Assembly: GCA_029582155.1 (NCBI GenBank)
Contig: CM055906.1
Coordinates: 16,019,828-16,083,827 of the forward strand
DNA: 64,000 nt
Reading direction: 5' to 3'
Origin: Panopea generosa
Taxonomy: Eukaryota; Mollusca; Bivalvia; Adapedonta; Hiatellidae
A program made the translations under genes and the position numbers. Below are positions 47,265-58,954 of the stretch, in pieces (position 1 is the first letter of the stretch; every line of letters starts with the position of its first letter). The notes under the pieces were generated by a model, which was given only the letters and a program-made list of their open reading frames with translations, was not told the origin of the DNA and ran no database searches.

Positions 47265-47867
47265 ACTTAATATTTTTTAATTGGGGCATGTTAAAATCTG
47301 ACGGGACATTTTAAGGAACTCTTTTTCTATAGGCCTAGCTCTGATTAATGAGCTTAAAGTGGTATTATACAAATAACCAAAAATATAAATCCAATTCTAT
47401 TATAACAATTAAATGTTTTGTGGATATTAGGTGCGTCTTAGAGATATTGTTTGTACTGTTAGTATTAATTTGTATGATATTCTATAACTTTTATCAACAG
47501 TATTTCAGATATTAAAAAATGGTCATTGGTCGTAATCATCTTTTCTATGGATCCAGGTTGTTATGGTCTCACTACACAGTTGAATTTTGTTCTTTGTTCT
47601 ATATAAAATAAGGTCTAGGATTTCCATGGTAAAAAAAGTTTTTTTTTCATAGCAGGAATGTATACTCACATAAAAATGCACAATATCTGGTAGGTTGACC
47701 AAGTTGTTGTTTTTTAAGCTCTACTGGCCAAAGGGCCAGAAGTGCTTACCCAATGGTGCGTTGTCTGTCGTCTGTTAGTAGGACTTTCTCTGAAACCACT
47801 AGGCCAATTAAACTGAAACTTCACAAGGATGTTTCTATTGCATTGGAGACTATACAGAAGATGTTTT

Positions 47868-48690
47868 TCATGTCCCCCCCAAAAAAATTTTTTGGGTGGC
47901 ATATAGTAATCGCAGCGTCCGTCCGTCCGTCCGTCCGTCCGTCCGTCCGTCTTTCTGTCCATCCGGGCAGACAAATGGGTATTTAAGTGTCTAGGGTTTA
48001 GGGTTAGTAATTTTTATGGACAGTTGAAAAGCTGTTGAAAAAACATTAAGTGGCTGTTCTAGACACTTAAAAAACAGCTCTTAGGTGGCTTTTTTCTCTT
48101 ACGTGGCTAAAATTTAGCCACACAAGTAATACGATTGATGCAAAGAAGCCACTTAAATACCCATTTGTGAGAACGTCCGTCCGTCTGTCCATCGGTCCTT
48201 CCGTCTGGTATTTCATTTCCGGCCTGTAACTTTGTCATGCATAGATGGATTTTGTTGATACTTGCTACAAATGATCAACATAGTATAACGACATGTCTCG
48301 AGTAAGACCCATGCCCGTACCTCAAAGGTCAAAGTCACAATTTGAGTTTGTTTGACAACACTTTGAGTTTGTGTGAGATTTCATTTCCAGCCTGTAACTT
48401 TCTCATGCATAGATGGATTTTGTTGATACTTGCTACAAATGATCAACATAACATGACGACGTGTTGTGAGTAAGACCCACACCCATACCTCAAAGGTCAA
48501 GGTCATAATTTGAGTTTGTTTGACAACACTTTCAGTTTGTGTGAGATTTCGTTTCCAGCCTGTAACTTTCTCATGCATTGATTGATTTGTTGATACTTGC
48601 TACAAATGATCAACATAACATATCATATATTTTTATTTTCACAGACCATTTGGGGGGCATGTGACACTTAACAGTGACATTTCTTATTTT
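47868..48690 (+). mobile_element. Pearl/Helentron-like element, second copy, carrying a MITE
   Basis: Same architecture as 37,543: hairpin start (cccaaaaaaattttttgggtggc), gtaatcgcagcgtccgtcc with a (GTCC)n tract, 168-bp core repeats (48,228, 48,396 and 48,564) and the 3' end ggggggcatgtgacac, cagtgacatttctt. The tetranucleotide tract is split by a palindromic element at 47,971-48,168. Confidence 0.82.
47971..48168. mobile_element. 198-bp MITE with perfect 19-bp inverted ends
   Basis: ACAAATGGGTATTTAAGTG (47,971-47,989) is the exact reverse complement of 48,150-48,168. Inside, TTTAAGTGTCTAG (47,982) pairs with CTAGACACTTAAA (48,059), and gtggctaaa pairs with tttagccac near 48,110. No ORF and no clear TSD. 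Confidence 0.85.
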
Positions 48691-48694
48691 CGAT

Positions 48695-49555
48695 CTAAAT
48701 TCAAGATGGTCGCAATTACTAAAAATAGTTCAAAACCTAAAAAGTCTTCTTCTCATGGATGGCCCAACAGATTTTCAAAATGTTATTATATTAATGATGA
48801 CCAACTGTAGTTTTGTTAGATTTGTATGTGTACAAAAACAACTTCTTTTTAAAATTTGAATTATTTCTGCGCATAACAAATCGCTAAGAGTGGGTGATTG
48901 AAGTTCTGACAAATTAAGGGGCTGGGTTGTATAAGGGTTCTGTACAGGGGACTATATTTTTTTACAGATGAATGGTATAGGAATTTAAAGTATTTCTTTT
49001 TCGTAGCAATTAAATTTTTGTTCAGTATTGGTGTGGTGGGGGTATTTATCCATAAGTTGTTAAGATGACCCCTCCACCCCCAAAGAGGGTAAATATTGTT
49101 AAATTTCAAAAAGTGCTATGACCACTATAAGTCAATAGAGCATCCTCAGGCACTCTTGGTCCTCTTGTTTAAAGAGGGTGCAGTGACACACTGAGATTTT
49201 TTGAAAAAAGAAGTCCTTTAATTTTCATATATACATGCATATGGTGAAATCCTATAAAAGTCACTTTTTTAACACCAGTGAGGACTTGAATCTTAATGCA
49301 GAGTATTTCATTTAAAATAAAAAAACAGAATTAAAAAAAAACAGTGGGGGGGGGGGGGGGGGGGGCGGAGTGAGCAGAGTGGGTGTGACACTTAGGTAGG
49401 TACAGGATATTGGGGCCAGGAATGTTCAGATATAATAACACAAGGTATTTCAAATAAACAAATAACTATTGTAGATATTTAGCTAAATAGTTAACTAAAT
49501 ACAGCAGCCTTTAAATAGTAAGAATACATTGTATAAGCATGCACACTTTAATGAC
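48695..49555. other. Intergenic, nothing recognised apart from a G tract
   Basis: Contains short chance ORFs and an uninterrupted run of 22 G at 49,346-49,367. Confidence 0.45.
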
Positions 49556-49559
49556 TGCA

Positions 49560-49880
49560 AGTTATTTCAAACATATAAATCACTTCAACCTATATTCCAT
49601 TAATATTCCAAACATCTAAATCACTTCAACCTATGTTTCTTTCTACCAAATATCTAAATCACCTCAACCTATGTTTCATTTCTACCAATATCTAAATCAC
49701 CTCGACCTGTGTTTCATTTCTACCAAATATCTAAATCACCTCAGCCTATGTTTCATTTCTACCAAATATCAAAATCACCTCAACCTATGTTTCATTTATA
49801 CCAGATATCTAAATTACCTCAACCCATGTTTCATTTATTCAAACCATCTAAATCACTTCAACCTATATTTCATTTATTAA
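49560..49880. repeat. 39-bp tandem array, about 8 copies
   Basis: Unit ttctaccaaatatctaaatc followed by acctcaacctatgtttcat, diverging at both ends. Unrelated in sequence to the 39-bp array at 41.3 kb. Confidence 0.88.
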
Positions 49881-49979
49881 CCTGTAGCCTTTAGTCCAGA
49901 CATCTTAATCACCTTATATCAATTGTTTTATTTATTTCAAACATATTTTTACCTAAATATTTACTCCATTGTTTGACAA

Positions 49980-50885
49980 ATTACCAAAAAAGGATGTCCT
50001 ACCATCTTGTATGTTCTGTTATGACCGTTCCTTAAACACCACCTATAAGGATGTCCTACCATATTGTATGTTCTGTTATGACTGTTCCTCAAACACCAGC
50101 TATAAGGATGTCCTACCATCTTGTATGTTCTGTTATGACCGTTCCTCAAACACTAGCTATAAAGGTGTCCTATTGTCTTGTATGTTCTGTTCTCACTGTT
50201 CCTCAAACACCAGTTATAAGGATGTCCTACCATCTTGTCTGTTCTGTTATCACTGTTCCTCTAACACCAGCTATAAGGATGTCCTTTCTATTATGACCGT
50301 TCCTCAAACACCAGCTATAAGGATGTCCTACCATCTTGTATGTTCTGTTATCACTGTTCCTCAAACACCAGCTATAAGGATGTCCTACCATCTTGTATGT
50401 TCTGTTATCACTGTTCATCTTACACCAGCTGTAAGGATGTCCTACCATCTTGTATTTTCTGTTATGACCGTTCCTCAAACACCAGCTATAAGGATGTCCT
50501 ACCATCTTGTATGTTCTGTTATCACTGTTCCTCAAACACCAGCTATAAGGATGTCCTACCATCTTGTATGTTCTGTTATCACTGTTCCTCAAACACCAGC
50601 TATAAGGATGTCCTACCATCTTGTATTTTCTGTTATGACAGTTCCTCAAACAACAGATATAAGGATGTCCTACCATCTTGTATGTTCTGTTACCACTGTT
50701 GTTCAAACACCAGCTATAATGATGTCCTACCATCTTGTATTTTCTGTTATGACAGTTCCTCAAACAACAGATATAAGGATGTCCTACCATCTTGTATGTT
50801 CTGTTCTCACTTCCTCAAACATCAGCTATAAGGATGTCCTAACATCTTGTATGTTCTGTTATGACCGTTCCTCAAACACAACTAC
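49980..50885. repeat. 57-bp satellite array, first block, about 16 copies
   Basis: Unit ctataaggatgtcctaccat, cttgtatgttctgttatcac, tgttcctcaaacaccag. Plus strand reads SSNTSYKDVLPSCMFCYHC and minus strand MVGHPYSWCLRNSDNRTYK, both open over hundreds of bases because 57 is divisible by 3. Confidence 0.96.
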
Positions 50886-51117
50886 ATTGAAAGTATACAT
50901 TTTGGTTTTTAAAATTATTTCATTATTGGCTAAGTTTATTCATGTGATGGAAAATGAACTGATTTTTTCTTATTGTTTTGCTTTGAAATGAATTAAATGT
51001 TTGTTTTTTGATTCAACAATATGATGAAATATAAATATACAAAATTTATATGCAATACATTTATTGTTCCTTGACCTGTTGACGTTTATAGGTATGTATA
51101 CTTTCTTTTTCCTTTCA
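50886..51117. other. Unique spacer between two blocks of the 57-bp array
   Basis: AT-rich, no repeat unit and no recognised element. It interrupts the array between a normal unit and cactgtataatgatgtcc, where the repeats resume. Confidence 0.7.
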
Positions 51118-53556
51118 CTGTATAATGATGTCCTACCATCTTGTATGTTCTGTTATCACTGTTCCTCTAACACCAGCTATAAGGATGTCCTTCCATCTTG
51201 TATGTTCTGTTCCTCAAACACCAGCTATAAGGATGTCCTACCATCTTGTATGTTCTGTTATCACTGTTCCTCAAACACCAGCTATAAGGATGTCCTACCA
51301 TCTTGTATGTTCTGTTATCACTGTTTCTCAAACACCAGCTATAAGGATGTCCTACCATCTTATATGTTCTGTTATCACTGTTCCTCTAACACCAGCTATA
51401 AGGATGTCCTACCATCTTGTACGTTCTGTCATCACTGTTCCTCTAACACTAGCTATAAGGATGTCCTACCATCTTATATGTTCTGTCATCATTGTTCTTC
51501 AAACACCAGCTATAAGGATGTCCTACCATCTTGTATGTTCTGTTATTACTGTTCCTCTAACACCAGCTTTAAGGATGTCCTACCATCTCATATGTTCTGT
51601 CATCACTGTTCCTCAAACACCAGCTATAAGGATGACCTACCATCTTGTATGTTCTGTTTTGACCGTTCCTCAAACACCAGCTATTAGGATGTCCTACTAT
51701 CTTGTATGTTATGTTATCACCATTCCTCAAACACCAGCTATAAGGATGACCTACCATCTTGTATGTTCTGTTTTGACCATTCCTCAAACAACAGCTATAA
51801 GGATGTCCTACCATCTTGTATGTTATGTTATCACCATTCTTCAAACAACAGCTATAATGATGTCCTACCATCTTGTATGTTATGTTATCACTGTTCCTCA
51901 AACACCAGCTATAAGGATGACCTACCATCTTGTATGTTCTGTTTTGACTGTTCCTCAAACACCAGCTATAAGGATGTCCTACTATCTTGTATGTTATGTT
52001 ATCACCATTCCTCAAACAACAGCTATAATGATGTCCTACCATCTTGTATGTTATGTTATCACCGTTCCTTAAACAACAGCTATAATGATGTCCTACCATC
52101 TTGTATGTTATGTTATCACCATTCCTTAAACACCAGCTATAAGGATGTCCTACCATCTTGTATGTTATGTTATGACCATTCTTCAAACAACAGCTATAAT
52201 GATGTCCTACCATCTTGTATGTTCTGTTATCACCGTTCCTCAAACACCAGCTATAATGATGTCCTACCATCTTGTATGTTATTTTATCACCGTTCCTTAA
52301 ACACCAGCTATAAGGATGTCCTACCATATTGTATGTTCTGTTATCATCGTTCCTTAAACACCAGCCATAAGGATGTCCTACCATCTTGTATGTTCTGTTA
52401 TCACCGTTCCTTAAACACCAGCTATAAGGATGTCCTACCATCTTGTATGTTCTGTCATCACTGTTCCTCTAACACCAGCTATAAGGATGTCCTTCCATCT
52501 TGTATGTTCTGTTCCTCAAACACCAGCTATAAGGATGTCCTACCATCTTGTATGTTCTGTTATCACTGTTCCTCAAACACCAGCTATAAGGATGTACTAC
52601 CATCTTGTATGTTCTGTTATCACTGTTCCTTAAACACCAGCTATAAGGATGTCCTACCATCTCATATGTTCTGTCATCACTGTTCCTCAAACACCAGCTA
52701 TAAGGATGTCCTACCATCTTGTATGTTCTGTCATCACTGTTCCTCAAACACCAGCTATAAGGATGTACTACCATCTTGTATGTTCTGTTATGACCGTTCC
52801 TCAAACACCAGCTATAAGGCTGTCCTACCATCTCATATGTTCTGTCATCACTGTTCCTCAAACACCAGCTATAAGGATGTCCTACCATCTTTTATGTTCT
52901 GTTATGACCGTTCATCAAACACCAGCTATAAGGATGACCTACCATCTTGTTTGTTCTGTTTTGACCGTTCCTCAAACAACAGCTATAATGATGTCCTACC
53001 ATCTTGTATATTATGTTATCACTGTTCCTTAAACACCAGCTATAAGGATGTCCTACCATCTCATATGTTCTGTCATCACTGTTCCTCAAACACCAGCTAT
53101 AAGGATGTCCTACCATCTTTTATGTTCTGTTATGACTGTTCCTCAAACACCAGCTATAAGGATGACCTACCATCTTGTTTGTTCTGTTTTGACCGTTCCT
53201 CAAACAACAGCTATAATGATGTCCTACCATCTTGTATGTTATGTTATCACCGTTTCTTAAACACCAGATATAAGGATGACCTACCATATTGTTTGTTCTT
53301 TTTTGACCATTCCTCAAACACCAGCTATAATGATGTCCTACCATCTTGTATGTTCTGTTATCACCATTCCTTAAACACCAGCTATAATGATGTCCTACCA
53401 TCTTGTATGTTATGTTATCACCGTTCTTTAAACACCAGCTATAATGATGTCCTACCATCTTGTATGTTCTGTTTTGACCGTTCCTCAAACAACAGCTATA
53501 AGGATGTCCTATCATCTTGTATGTTATGTTATCACTGTTCCTTAAACACCAGCTAA
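51118..53556. repeat. 57-bp satellite array, second block, about 43 copies
   Basis: Same unit as 49,980-50,885, with a 616-codon plus ORF (51,706-53,556). A 42-bp short unit (tgttctgttcctcaaac) occurs at 51,201 and 52,502 in the same context, showing a 1,301-bp duplication; a block near 52,890 recurs 228 bp later (four units). Confidence 0.96.
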
Positions 53557-53837
53557 TGGAAATCTCTGCCACTTGTCCTCGGATATTTAAGATTTTCACA
53601 GGAACTAGATTTTTTCAGGCCAACCCTTCAAAGTGATCACCCCCCTCCCCACGCACAGATAGCCTTGCTGTCCATGACCTAAATGGCACAAAGTAGTCTC
53701 CCCTTGGTATACTGTTCAGACACTGAAAAATTGTAGCATAGCGTTTACCTGTGAGCATTATTTTTAGCATAGGAAATAGAAAAAGTCACATGGGCTTAAC
53801 TCAGGGGAATTTTCTTAGGATTACTATTTTTATACAT

Positions 53838-54235
53838 TTACAGAATTTTTTTAGCACAATCTAAAAACGCTTGGTGTTTTGGTCAGGTGTCGGCAAGTTG
53901 GGTATCCATCTAACACAAGACTTCTTTAATTTCAAACAGTTAGTCAGAATATGATGTACAGTGCCTTCTGAAATGCCTAGACTATAAGCTAGCTGGAAAA
54001 CAGTATACCGTCTTCTTCTACTTTAGCTCTAACAGCACCAATGATTTCTTTTGTTGCTGCAACAACAGGCCTACCTGGGTGGTTATCTTCTTGCAGGCTA
54101 TGCTGACCCCCCTTAAATTTCTTAACCCAATGAAAAATTGTTCTTACTGTTACAGTAGAACTATCATGTATACGACACAATTCAGAATAAATCTCTTTTG
54201 GCGATAACTGCAAAGCAACTGGGGCTAATTAACTT
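53838..54235 (-). pseudogene. Mariner transposase N-terminal fragment
   Basis: The minus strand reads QLSPKEIYSELCRIHDSSTV, TIFHWVKKFKGGQHSLQEDN and HPGRPVVAAT (HTH region, then the GRP hinge). After a frameshift near 53,990 it continues QLAYSLGISEGTVHHILTNC and RWIPNLPTPDQ, ending in a stop at 53,838. This is the mariner/SETMAR-type DNA-binding domain (WVxRFxxG, GRPxxxxT, LGISxGSVxxIL, RWVPxxLTPxQ). The DDD catalytic domain was not found. It is dead, and abuts the 57-bp array. Confidence 0.85.
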
Positions 54236-54688
54236 AAGTCCTTATTTCTAATTCTTATGTAGGTTTCATTATGACATTGAAATATAGCCACTGTACACGA
54301 GTGTGTATGATTCAACAATGAATATATTGGCCAAATACAATTGGATTAAATTGAGAATTCGCAGGTGTATTGAATAAACATCCCCGAACAATTGCACAAG
54401 TTTTTCATGTTCTTAGGCAGCAATGTTTCTGCGTAAGGCCATAAGTGACAGACTTTATTGAATATCACTCATATATAGATAGCATTCAAATGCCACACAT
54501 AGTAAATTCAATTCAAGATATATCTCAAATTAAACAAAATATTGGCATATTTGATGCATGAACAAATTTAACCTTGGTGTATCTTAAAACTGTATCTAAT
54601 TAATCTAATATTCTTTTAATTTATAAAATTTTCTCTTCCTTTTAAGAAATTTCCACATCCACTTGCAGCATTAATATTATTGATGATC
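54236..54688. other. Intergenic, nothing recognised
   Basis: AT-rich; mariner ends were not identified here. Confidence 0.4.
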
Positions 54689-54689
54689 A

Positions 54690-55030
54690 TTTTAATTGAG
54701 AATGTCCATATATTGTGCACATTTTAATTGAGAATGTCCATATATTGTGCACATTTTAATTGAGAATGTCCATATATGGTGCACATTTTAATTGAGAATG
54801 TCCATATATTGTGCACATTTTAATTGAGAATGTCCATATATGGTGCACATTTTAATTGAGAATGTCCATATATGGTGCACATTTTAATTGAGAATGTCCA
54901 TATATTGTGCACATTTTAATTGAGAATGTCCATATATTGTGCACATTTTAATTGAGAATGTCCATTTGAGAATGTCCATATATTGTGCACATTTTAATTG
55001 AGAATGTCCATATATGGTGCACATTTTAAT
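54690..55030. repeat. 32-bp tandem array with CArG-like motifs, about 10.5 copies
   Basis: Unit attttaattgagaatgtcca followed by tatattgtgcac. Four units have CCATATATGG (54,770, 54,834, 54,866 and 55,008), a perfect CC(A/T)6GG palindrome; the others have CCATATATTG. Each unit end carries GTGCAC. One short unit occurs at 54,961. Confidence 0.95.
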
Positions 55031-55138
55031 TTGTTTACTAGGAAAATTATTGGTACAATGTTGTTGTTTTTTTTGTGTGAAATAAGTCAATTATTGTTTT
55101 CAAAAAATGGACATGTCTGTGACTTGAATTGTTCAATA

Positions 55139-55356
55139 CAGTCAAACCTGTCTTAAGCAGTCAGTCAAAGGAAGGAGCAAAAGTGGTCTTTTAAAACAGT
55201 TTGTTGCTTAATACAGGTTAATTTGTTCTGAAAGCATAGATATTAGAAATAGAATGTTTAATTTGTTCTGAAAGCATAGATATTGGAAATAGAAAATATG
55301 CCTGCTTAAGACTGGTGGCTGCTTAATAGAGGTGACCACTTATGCTGGTTTTACTG
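55139..55356. mobile_element. MITE, CAGTC-type inverted ends, TA target
   Basis: Left end cagtcaaacctgtcttaag and right end ggttttactg are imperfect inverted repeats flanked by TA. The interior has a direct duplication of ttgttctgaaagcatagata (about 35 bp). Second copy at 31,218-31,376. Confidence 0.8.
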
Positions 55357-55359
55357 TAT

Positions 55360-55898
55360 CTCTATATTCATAATACTGCAACAAGGATAACAGTTTCATC
55401 CGAGATATAAAATTGACACACATGAAAATCTAAAACTCCCAAGTAAACATCCTTATATCTGGACAATCAACATTTATATATGTATAAACACAACAGAAAA
55501 GAAAAAATAATTTACATAGAAAACTAAGGGGCTGCATAAAAGCTACTTATATGTACGTAAAACCTAGCATATTTGCACCTGCATATAGCAGCTTTTGCAC
55601 AGCATTTACGCAGAGACTACATTAAAGCTTTGTCTACGAAACTTTTATGCATCTAAAACATATGTAAAAGCTAGTGGTATTGGCACCTGTGTAAATGCAG
55701 TTTTTATGAAGGATATGTGCATGCAGCTGTTTTAGCTACGTTAAACATGTTTTACATAACTTTTTGACAATGGTAGAGGTATTCCATAATTATGAATTAT
55801 TTGTTACAATCCAGGTTACTGTACATGGTGGCTGGCAAACTAGCTAAAATGGTCCCAAATCTGGATGTGGTTTTCATTCAGCTGGCACAACAACAGAA
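55360..55898. other. Intergenic, nothing recognised
   Basis: AT-rich; no gene or element identified. Confidence 0.4.
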
Positions 55899-55899
55899 T

Positions 55900-56665
55900 A
55901 AAAACTAGAAATGTGTCCATGGGACACAGATGCCCCTGCTTTGTAACTACATTGTAGATATCAATAAAGCCAAATATCAAGTTTCATCACAATCGGTCCA
56001 TCAATAAAGATTTTAGAGGTCGGAAACTGTCAGCCAATCATAGTCCAGATCACCTAATTAATATGCGCCAATTCCATCTATTGTCAAACTTGACCTGGGT
56101 CTTGTTGATATAAAGCCAAATATAAAATTTTAGCTGGCGCAACAACAAAATAAAAACTAGAAATGTGTCCATGGGACACAGATGCCCCTGCTTTGTAACT
56201 ACATTGTAGATATCAATAAAGCCAAATATCAAGTTTCATCAAAATCGGTCCATAAATAAAGACTTTAGAGGTCGGAAACTATCAGCCTATTAGAGCCCAG
56301 AACACCTAATTAATATGCAGGGATTTTGAATTGAACTTGAGTGTAGTTTATCACCATACATCTTTCAACCAAATATGAATCAAATCCATCCAATCCTCCA
56401 AGAGAAATAGAGCGGAAACCAATTTCTTGACACTTGTCAATAATCTTAAGTCCAGAAAGGGGCATTACTCCATCAAAAATCATCAGACCGGAAGGAAATA
56501 AAAACTTAACCTGTATTATCTGAATGTGAAGTCACACACTAAATTTGGTTTAAATATGTTCATTAAAACTAAAGATATCAGTCAGAAACCATTTTCGTAC
56601 GTGAAATACATACGGACAGCGGTGATACTATATGCCCCCCCCACCCATTGAAAATGGCGGGGGTA
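55900..56665 (+). mobile_element. Non-autonomous element with duplicated 252-bp head
   Basis: aaaactagaaatgtgtccat with gggacacagatgcccctgct starts at 55,901 and again at 56,153, each followed by tcaagtttcatca and aatcggtcc. The 3' end has tacggacagcggtgatacta and a C-run/G-run hairpin (ccccccccacccattgaaaa, tggcgggggtata). The layout resembles other mollusc core-repeat elements. Confidence 0.6.
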
Positions 56666-56974
56666 TAATCATTCTGCTAGCAAAATGACAAGAATGAAAA
56701 ACAACAACACATTCTACATGCAGAATGGTAGAAGAATTTCTTTTATTCTGCACACAGAATGGCAGAATAGTAGATAATAATTTACATGTCACTAAAAAAA
56801 GAAGAATTGTCTTTTTTCGTTGCATAAAAAATTAAAACTTAGAATGATGGGGCCTTTAACAATTACTGAAGACATGTCGGCTTCATCAAATAGCATGTTA
56901 TTAAGATACAAAAGGTCCAATTGGGCTTTGATTGCTCACCTTGTTCACTTGTCACTTCTTTTCAAATTTAAATG

Positions 56975-57250
56975 GATTGAATATTTAGTGTCATTTTTAT
57001 GCCATCGAGGGCTAACAGACGATCAGTTAACCTTACCAATGTTTTCTGGGATTAACCAGTACTCAAACACACTTCATCTCTGCAAGTAACTGATAACTTT
57101 CCCACTTGAATCATTGGTGAGAGATGAATGATCATGAGAGACAATGTCATATATCAATCATCAAAGAGACTATTGCCGGGCAGGGGATTCGAATTCACTA
57201 CCCCTTGATTGATAGTCAGATGCTTAACCGACTGAGCTAATCGGGCCTGG
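56975..57250 (-). mobile_element. SINE-A, full length with intact tRNA-like head
   Basis: On the minus strand the head reads gcccgattagctcagtcggt and ttaagcatctgac, then B box aattcgaatcccc. The A and B boxes are the best preserved of this family in the window, so this copy is probably the youngest. Confidence 0.88.
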
Positions 57251-57254
57251 CAAA

Positions 57255-57835
57255 TTTTAATGGACTAAGCCTTGCGAAGAACATATAGATGAAATACAAT
57301 TGTGAATGATCTGTTTTCCTTAGCACTCTCCTGTTAAAGTCAAATTACTGGGCCCCAATGGACATTGTCTCTTTATTTAAATAATTTAAAAATTTGATCC
57401 CTTTTCAAACCACTGCTGGTCCCTTATGAATATCAAATCCTTCTTATAATGACTCAGATTTTGAATGTAATGTATAAATGATATCCTAGAACCAAGATGA
57501 TTAAAAATTACCCAAACTAGTCAAGAAAGAGAATTTCTGTTTATCCATAGTATTACAGTATAAAAATCACCTCTCTAGGCCCCAATGTACTCTAACCCAT
57601 TTAATGAAACCCCTACTCATAGTGATGATTTATACAAAATAACTAATTAAAATTTCCCTATGTTAAACTGATAAATCCCCAGTGTATGGCTTGTACAAAC
57701 ACGAGAGCAAATGATTATGTGAAACTATATGCGTATTATCAATGATTCATGGCTTGCCCTTTTGGAGAAGATTTTTGAATATTTTTTAAAAAACCCTGAT
57801 AAGCCCCTGTGGCGGAGCCAAATTTGACCAAACGG
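57255..57835. repeat. Degenerate relative of the 31-33 kb repeat series
   Basis: Phrases such as gggccccaatggacattg, aatttctgtttatccatag and ttacagtataaaaatcacct echo the 310-bp series at 31,080-32,980. Low-confidence grouping by eye. Confidence 0.3.
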
Positions 57836-57875
57836 ACTTGCTTTGTACAAATTTGAGAGAATATAATATTGTATT

Positions 57876-58315
57876 CTTCCATCCATTGCCCTGGTACAAT
57901 ATGGGTAAACACTACAAAATTCTCACAAGATTCCATCCATTGCCCTGGTACAATATGGGTATACACTGTACAAAATTCTCACAAGATTCCATCCATTGCC
58001 CTGGTACAATATGGGTATACACTGTACAAAATTCTCACAAGATTCCATCCATTGCCCTGGTACAATATGGGTATACACTGTACAAAATTCTCACAAGATT
58101 CAATCCATTGCCCTGGTACAATATGGGTATACACTGTACAAAATTCTCACAAGATTCCATCCATTGCCCTGGTACAATATGGGTATACACTGTACAAAAT
58201 TCTCACAAGATTCCATCCATTGCCCTGGTACAATATGGGTATACACTGTACAAAATTCTCACAAGATTCCATCCATTGCCCTGGTACAATATGGGTATAC
58301 ACTGTACAAAATTCA
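57876..58315. repeat. 56-bp tandem array, about 8 copies
   Basis: Unit ccatccattgccctggtaca, atatgggtatacactgtaca, aaattctcacaagatt. Nearly perfect copies, so recent. 56 is not divisible by 3, so each frame cycles through all three readings and three overlapping plus ORFs arise. Confidence 0.96.
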
Positions 58316-58319
58316 ATAC

Positions 58320-58685
58320 TACCCATCAAGGTGCACCACTATAATCTCAGGCTCATTTTAATGTGAAACAAAACTAATAAGTCCTGCTGTCCTCCATTAT
58401 GTCTGATTTAGGGGTAGTAAATGACTGGTGCATTAATACATTTAGTTTCCATCAGTCTACACATACGGTCAATGTCCCCAGATGGTGACATATATTACAC
58501 CAATTAATCATTAAGATTTTCCGGAAAACTGACAAGTAGCTGTACAAGAGGCGAGTCATATGGACAACACCATGCCATGATCCTGTAGTGCTATTACACC
58601 AGGTTAATATAACAAATATGTCACTGGTTTAGTAAACTCCTGCCCCGGTAATTAAGTATTTTTTTGTCTTCCTGTATTCATATTC
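58320..58685. other. Intergenic, nothing recognised
   Basis: No gene or repeat identified. Confidence 0.4.
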
Positions 58686-58697
58686 TTAATTATATAG

Positions 58698-58943
58698 TTG
58701 TTGTATGGTGTTTAGCATTGCTTTCCACAATTTTTCAGTCATATTGCGATGGTGTCTACTTGAGACAGTATTCTGAGCACTGTCACACTGGAGTATCATG
58801 CCATGATACCCCACACAGTCACATTATACTGACACCGGGCTGACCAGACCTAGAACTTTCCTCTTAATGCTGAGCATTGAGCGAGGAAGCTTCTAGTACA
58901 TTTTTAAAGTCTTTGGTATGACCCTCGACCTTCCGCATGCGAG
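58698..58943 (-). mobile_element. tRNA-Ala-like SINE, 5'-truncated, 11-bp TSD
   Basis: Body as in 879-1192 but cut in the tRNA-like head at cgcatgcgag. TAATTATATAG flanks it at 58,687-58,697 and 58,944-58,954. The TSD shows that the truncation happened at insertion. Confidence 0.87.
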
Positions 58944-58954
58944 TAATTATATAG

